From: Halomonas korlensis
GTDB lineage: Bacteria; Pseudomonadota; Gammaproteobacteria; Pseudomonadales; Halomonadaceae
Reading direction: 5' to 3'
NCBI RefSeq assembly: GCF_900116705.1
Contig: NZ_FPBP01000001.1
Coordinates: forward strand, 124,001-188,000
Length of the DNA stretch: 64,000 nucleotides
The position numbers and the translations under genes were made by a program. The notes below the pieces were generated by a model that was given only the letters and a program-made list of their open reading frames with translations, was not told the DNA's origin and did not search any database. Position 1 is the first letter of the stretch; each line of letters begins with the position of its first letter. Below are positions 40,933-49,455 of this stretch, in pieces.

Positions 40933-41664
40933 TTACTCGTCAGGTTTGGAAAGAGGTAGTCGAGGTGCATCGCGTGTCAGGCGCCGACCACCTATTACCA
41001 TGGCTATCAAAGCAGCAAGCGTCAGTGACCACCACTGTACGGCGTAACCTAGGTGACGACTGGGTGGCATCACATTGGGCGTCCACCAAGCCTCAAGCAT
41101 ACCGGGGCCTTCAACGAGATGCAGCCAGCCTGCAAAGGCGAACTCGTGGTCCCAGGCTTCCAATGCGATACGTTGTAGACGCAAACCCTCCTGGTTGGGC
41201 CCAAACAAGGGAGCCCCTTCGCTTTCCGTCTGCCACTGCCCTCTCAACGTGACCTCACCAGCGGGCGTAGCCACTTCTGGCGTACCACGGCCCATATCGG
41301 TCGCCATGAAGCCGCGCTGCACTAACCAGTACTGACCTTGTTCGTCACGCAGTGGTGTCAACACAGCAACGCCGAGGCGACCATCAAGCGTGCGGTTATC
41401 GAGGAACAGCGTATGATCTGCCAAATACTCACCGGAAAGCATGAGCGTGGCGCCTTCGGGTGGCGACGCAGAAGGATCCTGAACAAGGGGAGCCGCCTCA
41501 AGGGCGGCCAGGAAATTGCGCTTGTCCTCAGCTCGCTCCCACTGCCATAGTCCCAGACATAATCCGAGTACCACGATCACTGTCCAGAAAGACCACCAGA
41601 GCCATATCCGTCGGTGCCGGGCACGCGCTTGTTTCCTACCAGCCCCTATTACGGAGTTTTTCAT
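40933..41664 (-). CDS. SURF1-family cytochrome oxidase assembly protein
   Basis: This is a 243-residue protein with two membrane segments near the ends (about residues 20-40 and 212-228) and a periplasmic domain. G-L-W-Q-W-E-R near 38, V-Q-R-G-F near 115 and N-x-H-x-x-Y-A-V-Q-W-like R-H-L-G-Y-A-V-Q-W-W near 205 are SURF1 motifs. It helps deliver heme A to subunit I. The start codon at 41664 overlaps by two bases the start codon of a plus-strand gene. The frame is open to 41739 but that part lies inside the opposing gene. Confidence 0.9.
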   Translation of the reverse strand: MKNSVIGAGRKQARARHRRIWLWWSFWTVIVVLGLCLGLWQWERAEDKRNFLAALEAAPLVQDPSASPPEGATLMLSGEYLADHTLFLDNRTLDGRLGVAVLTPLRDEQGQYWLVQRGFMATDMGRGTPEVATPAGEVTLRGQWQTESEGAPLFGPNQEGLRLQRIALEAWDHEFAFAGWLHLVEGPGMLEAWWTPNVMPPSRHLGYAVQWWSLTLAALIAMVIGGRRLTRDAPRLPLSKPDE

Positions 41665-41857
41665 GCTGCTAAAGATCCTGATTGCCCTCGTTTTCACCGC
41701 CATGGTGGCCAGCCTTGCAGCTGGCGCCGGCTTCCTCATCCGTGATCAGGGACACTCGAGGCGCCTGCTGATATCTCTCAAGTTCCGGGTTAGCCTAGCA
41801 GCCGCCCTTCTGGCGTTGCTCTTCTATGGTTTTTACTTCGGAGAACTGGGCGGCTAG
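41663..41857 (+). CDS. DUF2909 twin-transmembrane small protein
   Basis: This is a 64-residue protein with two hydrophobic segments (about residues 3-26 and 43-60) starting MLLKILIALVFTAM after ACGGAG. R-D-Q-G-H-S-R-R-L between the segments is typical of DUF2909, which accompanies cox operons on the opposite strand in pseudomonads. It is convergent with ctaE (22 bases between stops) and head-to-head with surf1, whose start codon it overlaps. Confidence 0.8.
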   Translation: MLLKILIALVFTAMVASLAAGAGFLIRDQGHSRRLLISLKFRVSLAAALLALLFYGFYFGELGG

Positions 41858-41879
41858 CAGATCCTATTGACAATAAGCG

Positions 41880-42743
41880 TTAGAAAACGTAAACGAACAG
41901 GAAAAGCCCGATCCATACCACATCGACGAAATGCCAGTACCAAGCGGCCGCTTCGAAGCCAAAATGATCTTCACCGGTAAAATGGCCCTGTAAGACTCGA
42001 GCCAGCATGACTGCCAAAATGATAGTGCCGATAATGACATGTAGACCATGAAAGCCAGTCAGCATGAAGAAGGTGGCCCCATAAATACCCGCCTCGAGAG
42101 TGATGCCGTAGTGAGCATAAGCCTCGTAGTACTCCACCCCCTGGATGGTGATAAAGCAGAGACCCAGCAGCACAGTGCCGGCCAGCCAATTGCGAGCAGT
42201 GGCGCGGAGTCCTTCCTTGAGGGCTTCGTGGGCAACTGTCAGCGTAATACTGGAACTCACCAGAATCAGCGTGTTGACTAGCGGCAGGTGCCAGGGGCTG
42301 AAGGTATCTGTCGGCCCAGCAATGGAAGAGTCCGGCGGGTTCAGCAATGGCCAACTGGCGGTAAAGTCCGGCCAGAGCAGTGAGGCCACGCCCTTGGCTC
42401 CTTCTCCATCCAACCAGGGGAGTGCGAAGGTACGCACATAAAAAAGCGCCCCGAAGAAAGCGGCAAAGAACATCACCTCCGAAAAGATGAACCATGCCAT
42501 TCCCCAGCGAAAGGAGCGATCCATCTGGTCATCATATAACCCGCCGCGCGACTCCTTGATGACATCCCGAAACCAAAACCCCATCACAGTCAATATGCCG
42601 AACAAACCGATCAACATCACCGGCATACCAACAGCTCCATGTACCAGCATGACACCGCTGCCCAGCATCATGGCGCCTAGAGCCAGTGACCCTAAGATTG
42701 GCCACTTACTCGTCTCGGGAACGTAATAGCTGCCACCACTCAT
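41880..42743 (-). CDS. ctaE: Cytochrome c oxidase subunit III
   Basis: This is a 287-residue, seven-helix subunit of the aa3 oxidase. M-A-W-F-I-F-S-E-V-M-F-F near residue 85 carries the conserved helix III glutamate, and F-H-G-L-H-V-I-I-G-T near 232 and W-Y-W-H-F-V-D-V-V-W near the C terminus are diagnostic. AAAGGAGA precedes the ATG, which overlaps the end of ctaG by 4 bases. Confidence 0.96.
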   Translation of the reverse strand: MSGGSYYVPETSKWPILGSLALGAMMLGSGVMLVHGAVGMPVMLIGLFGILTVMGFWFRDVIKESRGGLYDDQMDRSFRWGMAWFIFSEVMFFAAFFGALFYVRTFALPWLDGEGAKGVASLLWPDFTASWPLLNPPDSSIAGPTDTFSPWHLPLVNTLILVSSSITLTVAHEALKEGLRATARNWLAGTVLLGLCFITIQGVEYYEAYAHYGITLEAGIYGATFFMLTGFHGLHVIIGTIILAVMLARVLQGHFTGEDHFGFEAAAWYWHFVDVVWIGLFLFVYVF

Positions 42744-43339
42744 GCCTCATCTCCTTTGCCAATAGTCACCTGCGCCTGAAGTGGCTCATTTTTATGGGCG
42801 ACCGGATATAGGGTATATACAAGGGTTACGGTCTTGATCTCGGGCGGAAGATCGCGGGTCAGCTGAAATACCAGCGGGGCTTCGATTCGCTCGCCTGGCT
42901 GCAGATGCTGCTCCTCAAAACAGAAGCAGGTTACCTTGCGCAAGTGGAGTGAGGCATTCGAAGGCGACACGCTGGGCACTGCCCGACCCCAGCTACTGTT
43001 GTCGCTGCGGTTATGAAAGGTGAAATTGACCTCATTGGTTTGTCCAGGGTGAACCCGGACTTGCCGAGACTCGACGTCAAGCTCCCAGGGTAGACCGGAG
43101 CTGCCACGAGTAATGAACTGGACGGTAATCATGCGCGACTCATCCACTTCCTCATGAATGACAGCCTGCGCACTGCTGTTTGTCTTGCCGTTGATGCCCG
43201 TTACCTCACAAAAGACGTCATAAAGCGGCACCAACGCGAAAGCGAAGGCAAACATTCCGGCCAGGGCCGCCACCGTACGAACCACGGTGCGCCGTACCCC
43301 CTTCTTGGCACCGTGGTCGTCGCGGTTCGGCTGAGTCAT
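42740..43339 (-). CDS. ctaG: Cytochrome c oxidase assembly protein CtaG (Cox11)
   Basis: This 199-residue, single-anchor periplasmic protein delivers copper to CuB of subunit I. The copper motif C-F-C-F-E-E is near residue 142, with V-P-L-Y-D-V-F-C-E-V-T-G-I just after the membrane anchor. GAGGA lies nine bases before the ATG. It sits between ctaD and ctaE with a 32-base gap to ctaD, the standard order. Confidence 0.95.
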   Translation of the reverse strand: MTQPNRDDHGAKKGVRRTVVRTVAALAGMFAFAFALVPLYDVFCEVTGINGKTNSSAQAVIHEEVDESRMITVQFITRGSSGLPWELDVESRQVRVHPGQTNEVNFTFHNRSDNSSWGRAVPSVSPSNASLHLRKVTCFCFEEQHLQPGERIEAPLVFQLTRDLPPEIKTVTLVYTLYPVAHKNEPLQAQVTIGKGDEA

Positions 43340-43371
43340 GAAGTTGGTCCTCGAAAGATCCTTGACGGCAC

Positions 43372-45006
43372 TCAGTGCACGGGACGCTCGAAATTGGGCG
43401 GCGTTTCAAATGTATGGAGCGGGGCCGGACTCGGTACGCTCCACTCGAGATCTTCCGCCCCTTCCCAAGCCTTGGCTGGAGCCTTCTTGCCACCACGCAC
43501 ACACATGACGATGACCAGTACGAAGACAAGCTGGGAAGCGCCATATAATAGCGCCCCGAGGCTTGACACCATATTGAAGTCAGCAAACTGCAGGGCATAG
43601 TCAGGAATACGGCGCGGCATACCAGCCAACCCGGAGAAGTGCATCGGGAAGAAAGTGAGATTCACCCCGATAACCGAGAGCCAGAAGTGAACCTGGGACA
43701 AGCGCTCGTGCGGATAGTGACCTGTCCACTTGGGCAGCCAATAATAGACGGCTGCCATAATGGCAAATACGGCGCCCGGCACCAGTACATAGTGGAAGTG
43801 AGCCACTACGAAATAAGTGTCGTGATATTGGAAGTCAGCCGGAGCGATCGCCAGCATCAGTCCCGAGAAGCCACCGATGGTGAAGAGCACCACGAATGCC
43901 AGCGCGAAGAGCATCGGCGGCTCGAAGGTAATCGAGCCACGGAACAGCGTCGTGATCCAGTTGAATACCTTCACCCCAGTGGGCACAGCGATCAGCATGG
44001 TGGCATACATGAAGAACAACTCAGCGACCAGCGGCAAGCCCACCACGAACATATGGTGCGCCCAGACAAGGAAGGACAGGATGGCGATGGAAGCTGTGGC
44101 ATACACCATTGAGGCGTAACCGAACAAGCGCTTACGCGCGAACGTCGGAATGATGGCAGAGACGATCCCGAAGGCGGGCAAAATCAGGATATAGACTTCT
44201 GGATGGCCGAAGAACCAGAAAAGATGCTGAAAGAGCACCGGGTCGCCACCGCCTGCGGCGCTGAAGAAACTGGTGCCGAAGTTGATATCCATCAACATCA
44301 TGGTGATGACGCCTGCCAGAACCGGCATGACGGCGATCAACAGGAATGCAGTGATGAGCCATGTCCATACGAACAGTGGCATATCCATCATGCGCATGCC
44401 GGGGGCACGCAGATTTAGAATAGTAGCAATGATGTTGATCGCGCCGAGAATGGAGCTTATGCCGGCCAGGTGCAGGGAAAGAATAAAGAAGGTCGTGGAA
44501 GGCGGTGCATAGGTAGTGGAAAGCGGCGCATAAAACGTCCAACCGAAGTTCGGGGCTCCGCCGGGCATGAATAACGTCGACAGCAAAAGCGTGAATGCCA
44601 CCGGCAACAACCAGAAGCTGAAGTTGTTGAGGCGAGGCAAGGCCATATCTGGCGCCCCAATCTGAAGCGGCACCATCCAGTTGGCCAGCCCCACGAAAGC
44701 AGGCATCACAGCGCCAAATACCATGATCAGCCCATGCATGGTGGTCATCTGGTTGAAAAACTCGGGCTCAACCAGTTGCAGCCCTGGCTGGAAGAGCTCG
44801 GCGCGCACCACCAAGGCGAAGATGCCGCCGATGAAGAACATCGTCAATGAGAAAATCAGATAGAGACTGCCGATCTCTTTATGACTGGTGGTCAGCACCC
44901 ATCTCATCAGACCGCGAGGCCGCTCATGATGGTGCGAATCGGCCAGGCCGGCGTCGGCCGTGGTCGTACTTTGTTCTGGAGTCGGCTTGGGAAAATGAAA
45001 AGCCAT
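43372..45006 (-). CDS. ctaD: Cytochrome c oxidase subunit I (aa3 type)
   Basis: This is a 544-residue heme-copper oxidase subunit with 12 hydrophobic helices. The heme a ligand region T-M-H-G-L-I-M-V-F, the CuB histidine and cross-linked tyrosine region [10 protein letters not shown], and the two further copper histidines in V-W-A-H-H-M-F-V are all present. [12 protein letters not shown] holds the heme a3 and a ligands. The Glu of the D channel is within G-H-P-E only indirectly and was not assigned. AGGGAG precedes the ATG. Confidence 0.97.
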   Translation of the reverse strand: MAFHFPKPTPEQSTTTADAGLADSHHHERPRGLMRWVLTTSHKEIGSLYLIFSLTMFFIGGIFALVVRAELFQPGLQLVEPEFFNQMTTMHGLIMVFGAVMPAFVGLANWMVPLQIGAPDMALPRLNNFSFWLLPVAFTLLLSTLFMPGGAPNFGWTFYAPLSTTYAPPSTTFFILSLHLAGISSILGAINIIATILNLRAPGMRMMDMPLFVWTWLITAFLLIAVMPVLAGVITMMLMDINFGTSFFSAAGGGDPVLFQHLFWFFGHPEVYILILPAFGIVSAIIPTFARKRLFGYASMVYATASIAILSFLVWAHHMFVVGLPLVAELFFMYATMLIAVPTGVKVFNWITTLFRGSITFEPPMLFALAFVVLFTIGGFSGLMLAIAPADFQYHDTYFVVAHFHYVLVPGAVFAIMAAVYYWLPKWTGHYPHERLSQVHFWLSVIGVNLTFFPMHFSGLAGMPRRIPDYALQFADFNMVSSLGALLYGASQLVFVLVIVMCVRGGKKAPAKAWEGAEDLEWSVPSPAPLHTFETPPNFERPVH

Positions 45007-45059
45007 CGGAAATCTCCCTGGTTACGATCGCAATAGAGAAACGGAAAGGCCGGTTGCTG

Positions 45060-46178
45060 TCATTCTTCCAGCAATTCGACGATTTCCGACGGTTGTACGG
45101 TATCGCCAGCATCGTTACCCCAGGCGTTACGCTCATAGGTGGCCACCGCGGCAATCTCCACTGGGTTCAGAGTGCTACGGAAGGCCGGCATGGCGGAACC
45201 CGACACCCCGTTAATAATAGTATCGATGTGCCATTCCACATCGTCGAGCATATCGGTATTGCCCGCCAGTGCCGGGAACGCTGGTGGACTTCCCGAGCCA
45301 TCGGCCTGATGGCATGAGGCACAGATGCTGCCGTAGACCTGCTCACCGCGCTCCATCAGCTCGGCCAGTTCCCATTCGCGATCTACTCCCATGGCCTCCT
45401 GCTCAGCCGCCTCCTTGCGCTCGGCCAGCCAGGCTTCATACTCATCTTTTTCCAGCGCCTCGACGACAACCGGCATGAAGCCATGGTCCATACCACAAAG
45501 CTCGGTGCACTGCCCTCGATAGATACCGGGCTCTTCGATACGCACCCAGTTCTCGTTCACAAACCCGGGAATAGCGTCCTGCTTCACCGCTAATTCAGGC
45601 ACCCACCAGGAGTGTATGACGTCGTCTGCCGTCAACAGCAAACGCACTTTGGTATCGACAGGCAACACCAGCGGCTCATCGACTTCGAGAAGATAGTTTT
45701 CAGTCTTTTCGGCCTCACCACTGATCTGCTCGCGCGGGGTGCTCATATTAGAGGTGAAGGCAATATCCTCGCCCAGGTATTCGTAGCGCCAGCGCCACTG
45801 CTGCCCCGTCACCATGACATCGATTTCTGCATCGGAAACGTCATACATATTCTTAAGCGTAGCCGTAGCAGGAACGGCCATGGCGACAAGAATCAACAAG
45901 GGAACTGCCGTCCAAAGGACCTCCACGCCCGTATGCTCGTGGAAATTGGCCGCCTCTGCGCCCTTGGAGCGACGGTAACGGAACAGGGAGTAGAACATCA
46001 CCCCGAAAACCACTACACCGATCGCCACGCAGATCCAGAAGATGGTCATGTGCAGGGAGTGGATCTCACGGCTAAGCGCTGTCACCCCGATCGGCATGTT
46101 CCAGCCATTGGCCAGAACCAAGGGAGAGATCAGGGCCAGCGTCAGACCTGCTGCCACCCTCACGAGCAACGTGCGCAT
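45060..46178 (-). CDS. ctaC: Cytochrome c oxidase subunit II with C-terminal cytochrome c domain (caa3-like)
   Basis: This is a 372-residue subunit. A signal peptide (ends near A-N-G-W), two membrane helices (about residues 40-62 and 85-105) and a cupredoxin domain with the CuA site G-Q-C-T-E-L-C-G-M-D-H-G-F-M near residue 222 are followed by a cytochrome c domain with C-A-S-C-H near 287. The fused heme c is the caa3 arrangement, which takes electrons directly from a soluble cytochrome. GAGGAGG precedes the ATG. It heads the oxidase operon. Confidence 0.95.
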   Translation of the reverse strand: MRTLLVRVAAGLTLALISPLVLANGWNMPIGVTALSREIHSLHMTIFWICVAIGVVVFGVMFYSLFRYRRSKGAEAANFHEHTGVEVLWTAVPLLILVAMAVPATATLKNMYDVSDAEIDVMVTGQQWRWRYEYLGEDIAFTSNMSTPREQISGEAEKTENYLLEVDEPLVLPVDTKVRLLLTADDVIHSWWVPELAVKQDAIPGFVNENWVRIEEPGIYRGQCTELCGMDHGFMPVVVEALEKDEYEAWLAERKEAAEQEAMGVDREWELAELMERGEQVYGSICASCHQADGSGSPPAFPALAGNTDMLDDVEWHIDTIINGVSGSAMPAFRSTLNPVEIAAVATYERNAWGNDAGDTVQPSEIVELLEE

Positions 46179-46399
46179 CGGCGCCTCCTCATGATTGTTG
46201 TCGTCAATAAATGAATTCAGTGTGTTAATGAAGCATCAGCTCAGGAGGCGTCACGATCCACCACCGCCGAAACCATGCAGAGCACATACCAGAATACAGT
46301 AACACCAACCGATATTTTGTCGAGTATACGGAACGCTACCGACGAATTGAGTCGCCGCCGGTCCGAACCCTAAACGTATGCATCAACGGTCAGACGATT

Positions 46400-46573
46400 T
46401 CAACCCGCGGCCAGTGTCGCTATCAACGCCACGAGCGCCACCAGGAGCATGGCCATGGCAATACCCACAATAATAAAGCTGACGGGCTTGCCGTGCTCGA
46501 AATCTTCTCGCCGCTGCTGGTCACGCTGAACACCGAAAAAAGCTGCTAAAACCGATTTTATCACACTCCACAT
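46400..46573 (-). CDS. DUF2970 small membrane protein
   Basis: This is a 57-residue gene that begins M-W-S-V-I-K-S-V-L-A-A-F-F-G-V-Q and has one membrane helix at about residues 32-55. F-E-H-G-K-P-V-S-F-I-I-V-G fits the DUF2970 consensus. GAGAGGGG precedes the ATG. DUF2970 genes usually sit beside cytochrome oxidase genes; here it lies 221 bases upstream of ctaC on the same strand. Confidence 0.78.
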   Translation of the reverse strand: MWSVIKSVLAAFFGVQRDQQRREDFEHGKPVSFIIVGIAMAMLLVALVALIATLAAG

Positions 46574-46797
46574 GCCAAAATTCCCCTCTCCAGGCCCAAT
46601 GTGCTTAAGGCTTTAGTCGAAGCTTACGTCTTCCGCTTATTAGCGGCCGAGGCATTATCCTTTGATTGACGTCAGGAGAATGCGAATGCCGTCCTGGCGC
46701 ATCACCCAAAGCGTCCGTGTCAACTATAATCTTAGTGAAGACCAAGCACGTTGATCGCTTTCAGTCAAACAGCTCAAGTAAGTAAAGGAGGCCTATC

Positions 46798-47157
46798 ATG
46801 AGCAAAGCTCGATCCAGAGATGCCAACACTCCCGCTGCCCCCTCAACCCAAATGTTCGAATGGTGGCAGGAGCAATGGGCGCAGAATGCCAACCCCATCG
46901 CCCGCATGCAGCTCGCCTGGATGGAAAGCCTGACACAGGCGATGCAATTTGAGGCAGAGTTCCTCGCCGCCATGGCCGAAAACGGAGTGAAAATGGCCAA
47001 TTGTTTCCACGGTGAAGAAGCTCCCAAGACCCCGGGAGAGCTGCACAATTGTTACCAAAAGCTTCTCAAGCATGCCACCGAGGCACACATGGAAAGAATG
47101 GAAAAGGCCTCTTCGCTTACGCATGACTTTCGCAAGCGGATCTGGGAAGAAATCTAA
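46798..47157 (+). CDS. Phasin-like protein
   Basis: This is a 119-residue, mostly helical, soluble protein with a strong AAAGGAGG site before the ATG. F-E-W-W-Q-E-Q-W near residue 20 and amphipathic helices with frequent Ala, Met and Gln resemble phasin-type granule proteins. A possible -10 box TATAAT is at 46725-46730, with no clear -35. PHB-type enzymes elsewhere in the window (bdhA, scoAB) fit the idea. The family call is tentative. Confidence 0.5.
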   Translation: MSKARSRDANTPAAPSTQMFEWWQEQWAQNANPIARMQLAWMESLTQAMQFEAEFLAAMAENGVKMANCFHGEEAPKTPGELHNCYQKLLKHATEAHMERMEKASSLTHDFRKRIWEEI

Positions 47158-47229
47158 TGGTCCCTATCACATCCGCCATGCTGCCTTCTCTTCCAACTGC
47201 CATGTGGCTCGCGAAAAAGCATAGAATTC

Positions 47230-47961
47230 TCAGCCCATACCTACCAAACGAACGAGAAGAGGAAGGAGAAAAGCTGTGAGCAGGCCCGTTAACCCCATCG
47301 CCAACCCCGAAAAGGCACCGGCCACGGCGCCAATTCGTGCAAAAGCATGTGCGGTGCCGAAACCATGAGCCGCAAGCCCTAATGTGAACCCCTGCACGGC
47401 CGGATCCCGAACCTTGAGTACACGAAAGATCCAGGGAGCGACAACGCAGCCAATCGACCCGGTCAACAGTACCAGCCCGGCGGCCAAGGACGGAATGCCG
47501 CCAATCTGCTCGGCAACACCCATGGCGATGGGCGATGTCACCGACCGAGGCGCGAGAGAGAGGAGCGTTTCGGGTTTTGCCCCCATGAGAGCCGCCAGCC
47601 CTAGCGTCGACCCTACCGCGGTGATGATGCCTACTATGCAGGCAAGCAGCAATGGCCAGAGCAACTGGCGGACTTTCTCACGATGGTCGTAGAGAGGTAT
47701 CGCCAGCGCCACAGTGGCCGGCCCGAGAAGGAAATGGATGAACTGGGCCCCTTCAAAATAGGTGGCATAATCCATATCCACCAGCAACAGTAAGCCGATC
47801 AGCATTGCCACGGAAAGCGTAACCGGGTGAAAAAGCGAACTCCCTCCCAAGGCCCGATTGATACGTACCGCCGCAGCAAAAGCCACCAGCGTTATCAACA
47901 AGGACAGCAAGGGGTTACCGGAAAGGTAGACCCACAGCTGGTCAAAGGCCGCAATATTCAC
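47230..47961 (-). CDS. lrgB: LrgB/CidB-family membrane protein
   Basis: This is a 243-residue membrane protein with about seven hydrophobic segments. P-A-T-V-A-L-A-I-P-L-Y near residue 82 and S-V-T-S-P-I-A-M near 140 and H-G-x-G-T-A-x-A near 199 are family signatures. LrgB/CidB proteins act with LrgA/CidA holin-like partners in murein hydrolase control or metabolite export. The start overlaps the end of lrgA by 4 bases (ATGA). Confidence 0.92.
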   Translation of the reverse strand: MNIAAFDQLWVYLSGNPLLSLLITLVAFAAAVRINRALGGSSLFHPVTLSVAMLIGLLLLVDMDYATYFEGAQFIHFLLGPATVALAIPLYDHREKVRQLLWPLLLACIVGIITAVGSTLGLAALMGAKPETLLSLAPRSVTSPIAMGVAEQIGGIPSLAAGLVLLTGSIGCVVAPWIFRVLKVRDPAVQGFTLGLAAHGFGTAHAFARIGAVAGAFSGLAMGLTGLLTAFLLPLLVRLVGMG

Positions 47962-48320
47962 CGCTCTACTCTCCGGTTGCGACGACGGTTGAGTTGTTCG
48001 AGCATTTTACCCGTCACGGCAAGCGTCACCGCAGTGGAAACCACTAACGTGAAGATGATGGGCCAGAGATCCTTCCCGATCAGCTCGAAGTGCGCGATCA
48101 AGCCGACGCCAGCAGGCACAAACAGCAGAGTCAGGTAACGAAGCAGCCCCTCGCCTGCCAAGCGCAAGCTCCCCGGCACCTTGCCCCAAATAAGCAAGCC
48201 TATTAATAGTATCACCATGCCAATAACCGGACCCGGAACCGGCAGGCCCCACCCACGAGTCACCAGTTCCCCCAGAAACTGGCATGCCAACAGCACACTC
48301 ATCCCCATGATCAACGGCAT
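47958..48320 (-). CDS. lrgA: LrgA/CidA holin-like protein
   Basis: This is a 120-residue protein with four hydrophobic segments. C-Q-F-L-G-E near residue 13 and the G-P-V-I-G-M segment near 28-33 are typical. The ATG at 48320 is chosen because AAAGGAGA lies six bases before it; the frame is open to 48356. It is coupled to lrgB. Confidence 0.9.
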   Translation of the reverse strand: MPLIMGMSVLLACQFLGELVTRGWGLPVPGPVIGMVILLIGLLIWGKVPGSLRLAGEGLLRYLTLLFVPAGVGLIAHFELIGKDLWPIIFTLVVSTAVTLAVTGKMLEQLNRRRNRRVER

Positions 48321-48527
48321 GCCGTTCTCCTTTTCTGGCAGTAACTGGCGGATCAACCCCTAGGACAAGATAACCCCTCGACCCCGACCCACCCAATATC
48401 CAGCGATGGCTAGCCAACCAATTGAAACAAAAGTGCAAACGCGACTTTTCATTTTATCGGGAACGCGCTAGTATACGCCTCGTCTTCGAGAGAGTGTCGA
48501 ATCTATTCGCTCATCCCGAAACGACAT

Positions 48528-48604
48528 CGGAGCGTGGCGCAGCTTGGTAGCGCGTTGCAATGGGGTTGCAAAGGTCGCAGGTTCGAATCCTGTCGCTCCG
48601 ACCA
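48528..48604 (+). tRNA. tRNA-Pro (anticodon GGG), CCA encoded
   Basis: A 77-base cloverleaf was folded by hand: acceptor CGGAGCG/CGCTCCG, D stem GCGC/GCGC, anticodon stem TTGCA/TGCAA with loop ATGGGGT (anticodon GGG at positions 34-36), T arm GCAGG-TTCGAAT-CCTGT and a 3' ACCA. It reads codon CCC and CCU by wobble. A strong terminator follows after 11 bases. Confidence 0.95.
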
Positions 48605-48615
48605 GAAACATCGAG

Positions 48616-48652
48616 AAAAGCCGCCGCTGGGCATTTCCCAGCGGCGGCTTTT
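48616..48652 (+). terminator. Terminator of tRNA-Pro
   Basis: A perfect 16-bp stem (arms 48616-48631 and 48637-48652, beginning AAAAGCCGCC) with a 5-base loop, ending in TTTT on both strands. Confidence 0.92.
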
Positions 48653-48708
48653 CGATGGCAGGCGCTCAAATCAAAGGCGATGCCAGAAAAGCAGTTCTCA
48701 CCGTCATG

Positions 48709-48754
48709 CGCACAAAGAGACGGCCGCCCCAGAGGGCGGCCGTCTCTTTGTGCG
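48709..48754. terminator. Long perfect hairpin between convergent genes
   Basis: A 21-bp perfect stem (arms 48709-48729 and 48734-48754) with loop CAGA. The arm reads CGCACAAAGAGACGG and on. It lies after the minus-strand Spy-like gene (stop 48795) and is a likely terminator for it, although the T-run is broken. Confidence 0.75.
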
Positions 48755-48794
48755 AGTGTCCGACTCATTGCCGGTCATTCTGGGCCGATGAAGA

Positions 48795-49274
48795 TCATTC
48801 CGGCTGCTGTTGCTGTTGTTGTTGCATCTGCTCCTGCATCTGCTCCATCTGCTCCTGCTGGACTTGCATCTGGCGTTCGAGCTCGTCGCGTTGCTCCTCG
48901 GTAAGCGTGGCCTCGATGCGTGACTGAAGCAGCACGCTTTCGGCAGTCATGTCGCCGGTGAGCTGGCCGAGACGCTCGGCATCCTGACGAATGGCGTTCT
49001 CATTGAAATCGGAGCTGACGCTTTCTTGGAGCTGTAGCTGGACCTCCTGAGCTTCACTCTCAAGCTCCTGGATACGGCTCTGGGCATCATTAAGAAGCGT
49101 AGTGAGCTCTTGCTCCTGTGCATCGTCGAGGTCGACAAGCTCGTCGAGCTGGTTGACTTGATCTTCTGCACTTGGCGGCTGACCTTGACCCTGGGGCATT
49201 TGTTGTTGCGCCAGGGCGGGGGCAGCCATGGCGAGAACCAGGGAAGAGGTGGCGATAAGCTTCAGTGCAAACAT
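48795..49274 (-). CDS. CpxP/Spy-like periplasmic protein with Gln-rich tail
   Basis: This is a 159-residue secreted protein. The signal peptide ends at A-P-A-L-A-Q (about residue 22). The mature part is helical, with L-T-E-E-Q-R-D-E-L near residue 125, which fits the L-T-x-x-Q motif of CpxP/Spy chaperones, and a glutamine-rich tail (about residues 136-157). GGAG lies before the ATG. The role as a periplasmic chaperone is inferred; the sequence is low in complexity and other helical proteins are possible. Confidence 0.6.
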   Translation of the reverse strand: MFALKLIATSSLVLAMAAPALAQQQMPQGQGQPPSAEDQVNQLDELVDLDDAQEQELTTLLNDAQSRIQELESEAQEVQLQLQESVSSDFNENAIRQDAERLGQLTGDMTAESVLLQSRIEATLTEEQRDELERQMQVQQEQMEQMQEQMQQQQQQQPE

Positions 49275-49455
49275 GGAATCTCCATTGCAATCATTGATTT
49301 AGTGTGACCCTAGCGCCGAATAACGTGGCACTGACACCCGGACCAAGAGGCGCCTGTAATGGTTTTGGCGCTCGTGGGCCATCCGGTGTCACAAGTCGGT
49401 GGCTGGGCGTAGACTACGTTTGATTCGATGAGTTCAGCCGCTCGAAGGAATCTCC

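Noticed and set aside
43218-43598. Short minus-strand frame overlapping the 3' end of ctaD and the start of ctaG
   Set aside because: The composition is that of a frame-shifted shadow; ctaD and ctaG explain the region with 32 bases between them.
46725-46730. TATAAT as a proven promoter of the phasin-like gene
   Set aside because: The -10 match is perfect, but no acceptable -35 hexamer lies 16-18 bases upstream, so it is only noted in the gene entry.
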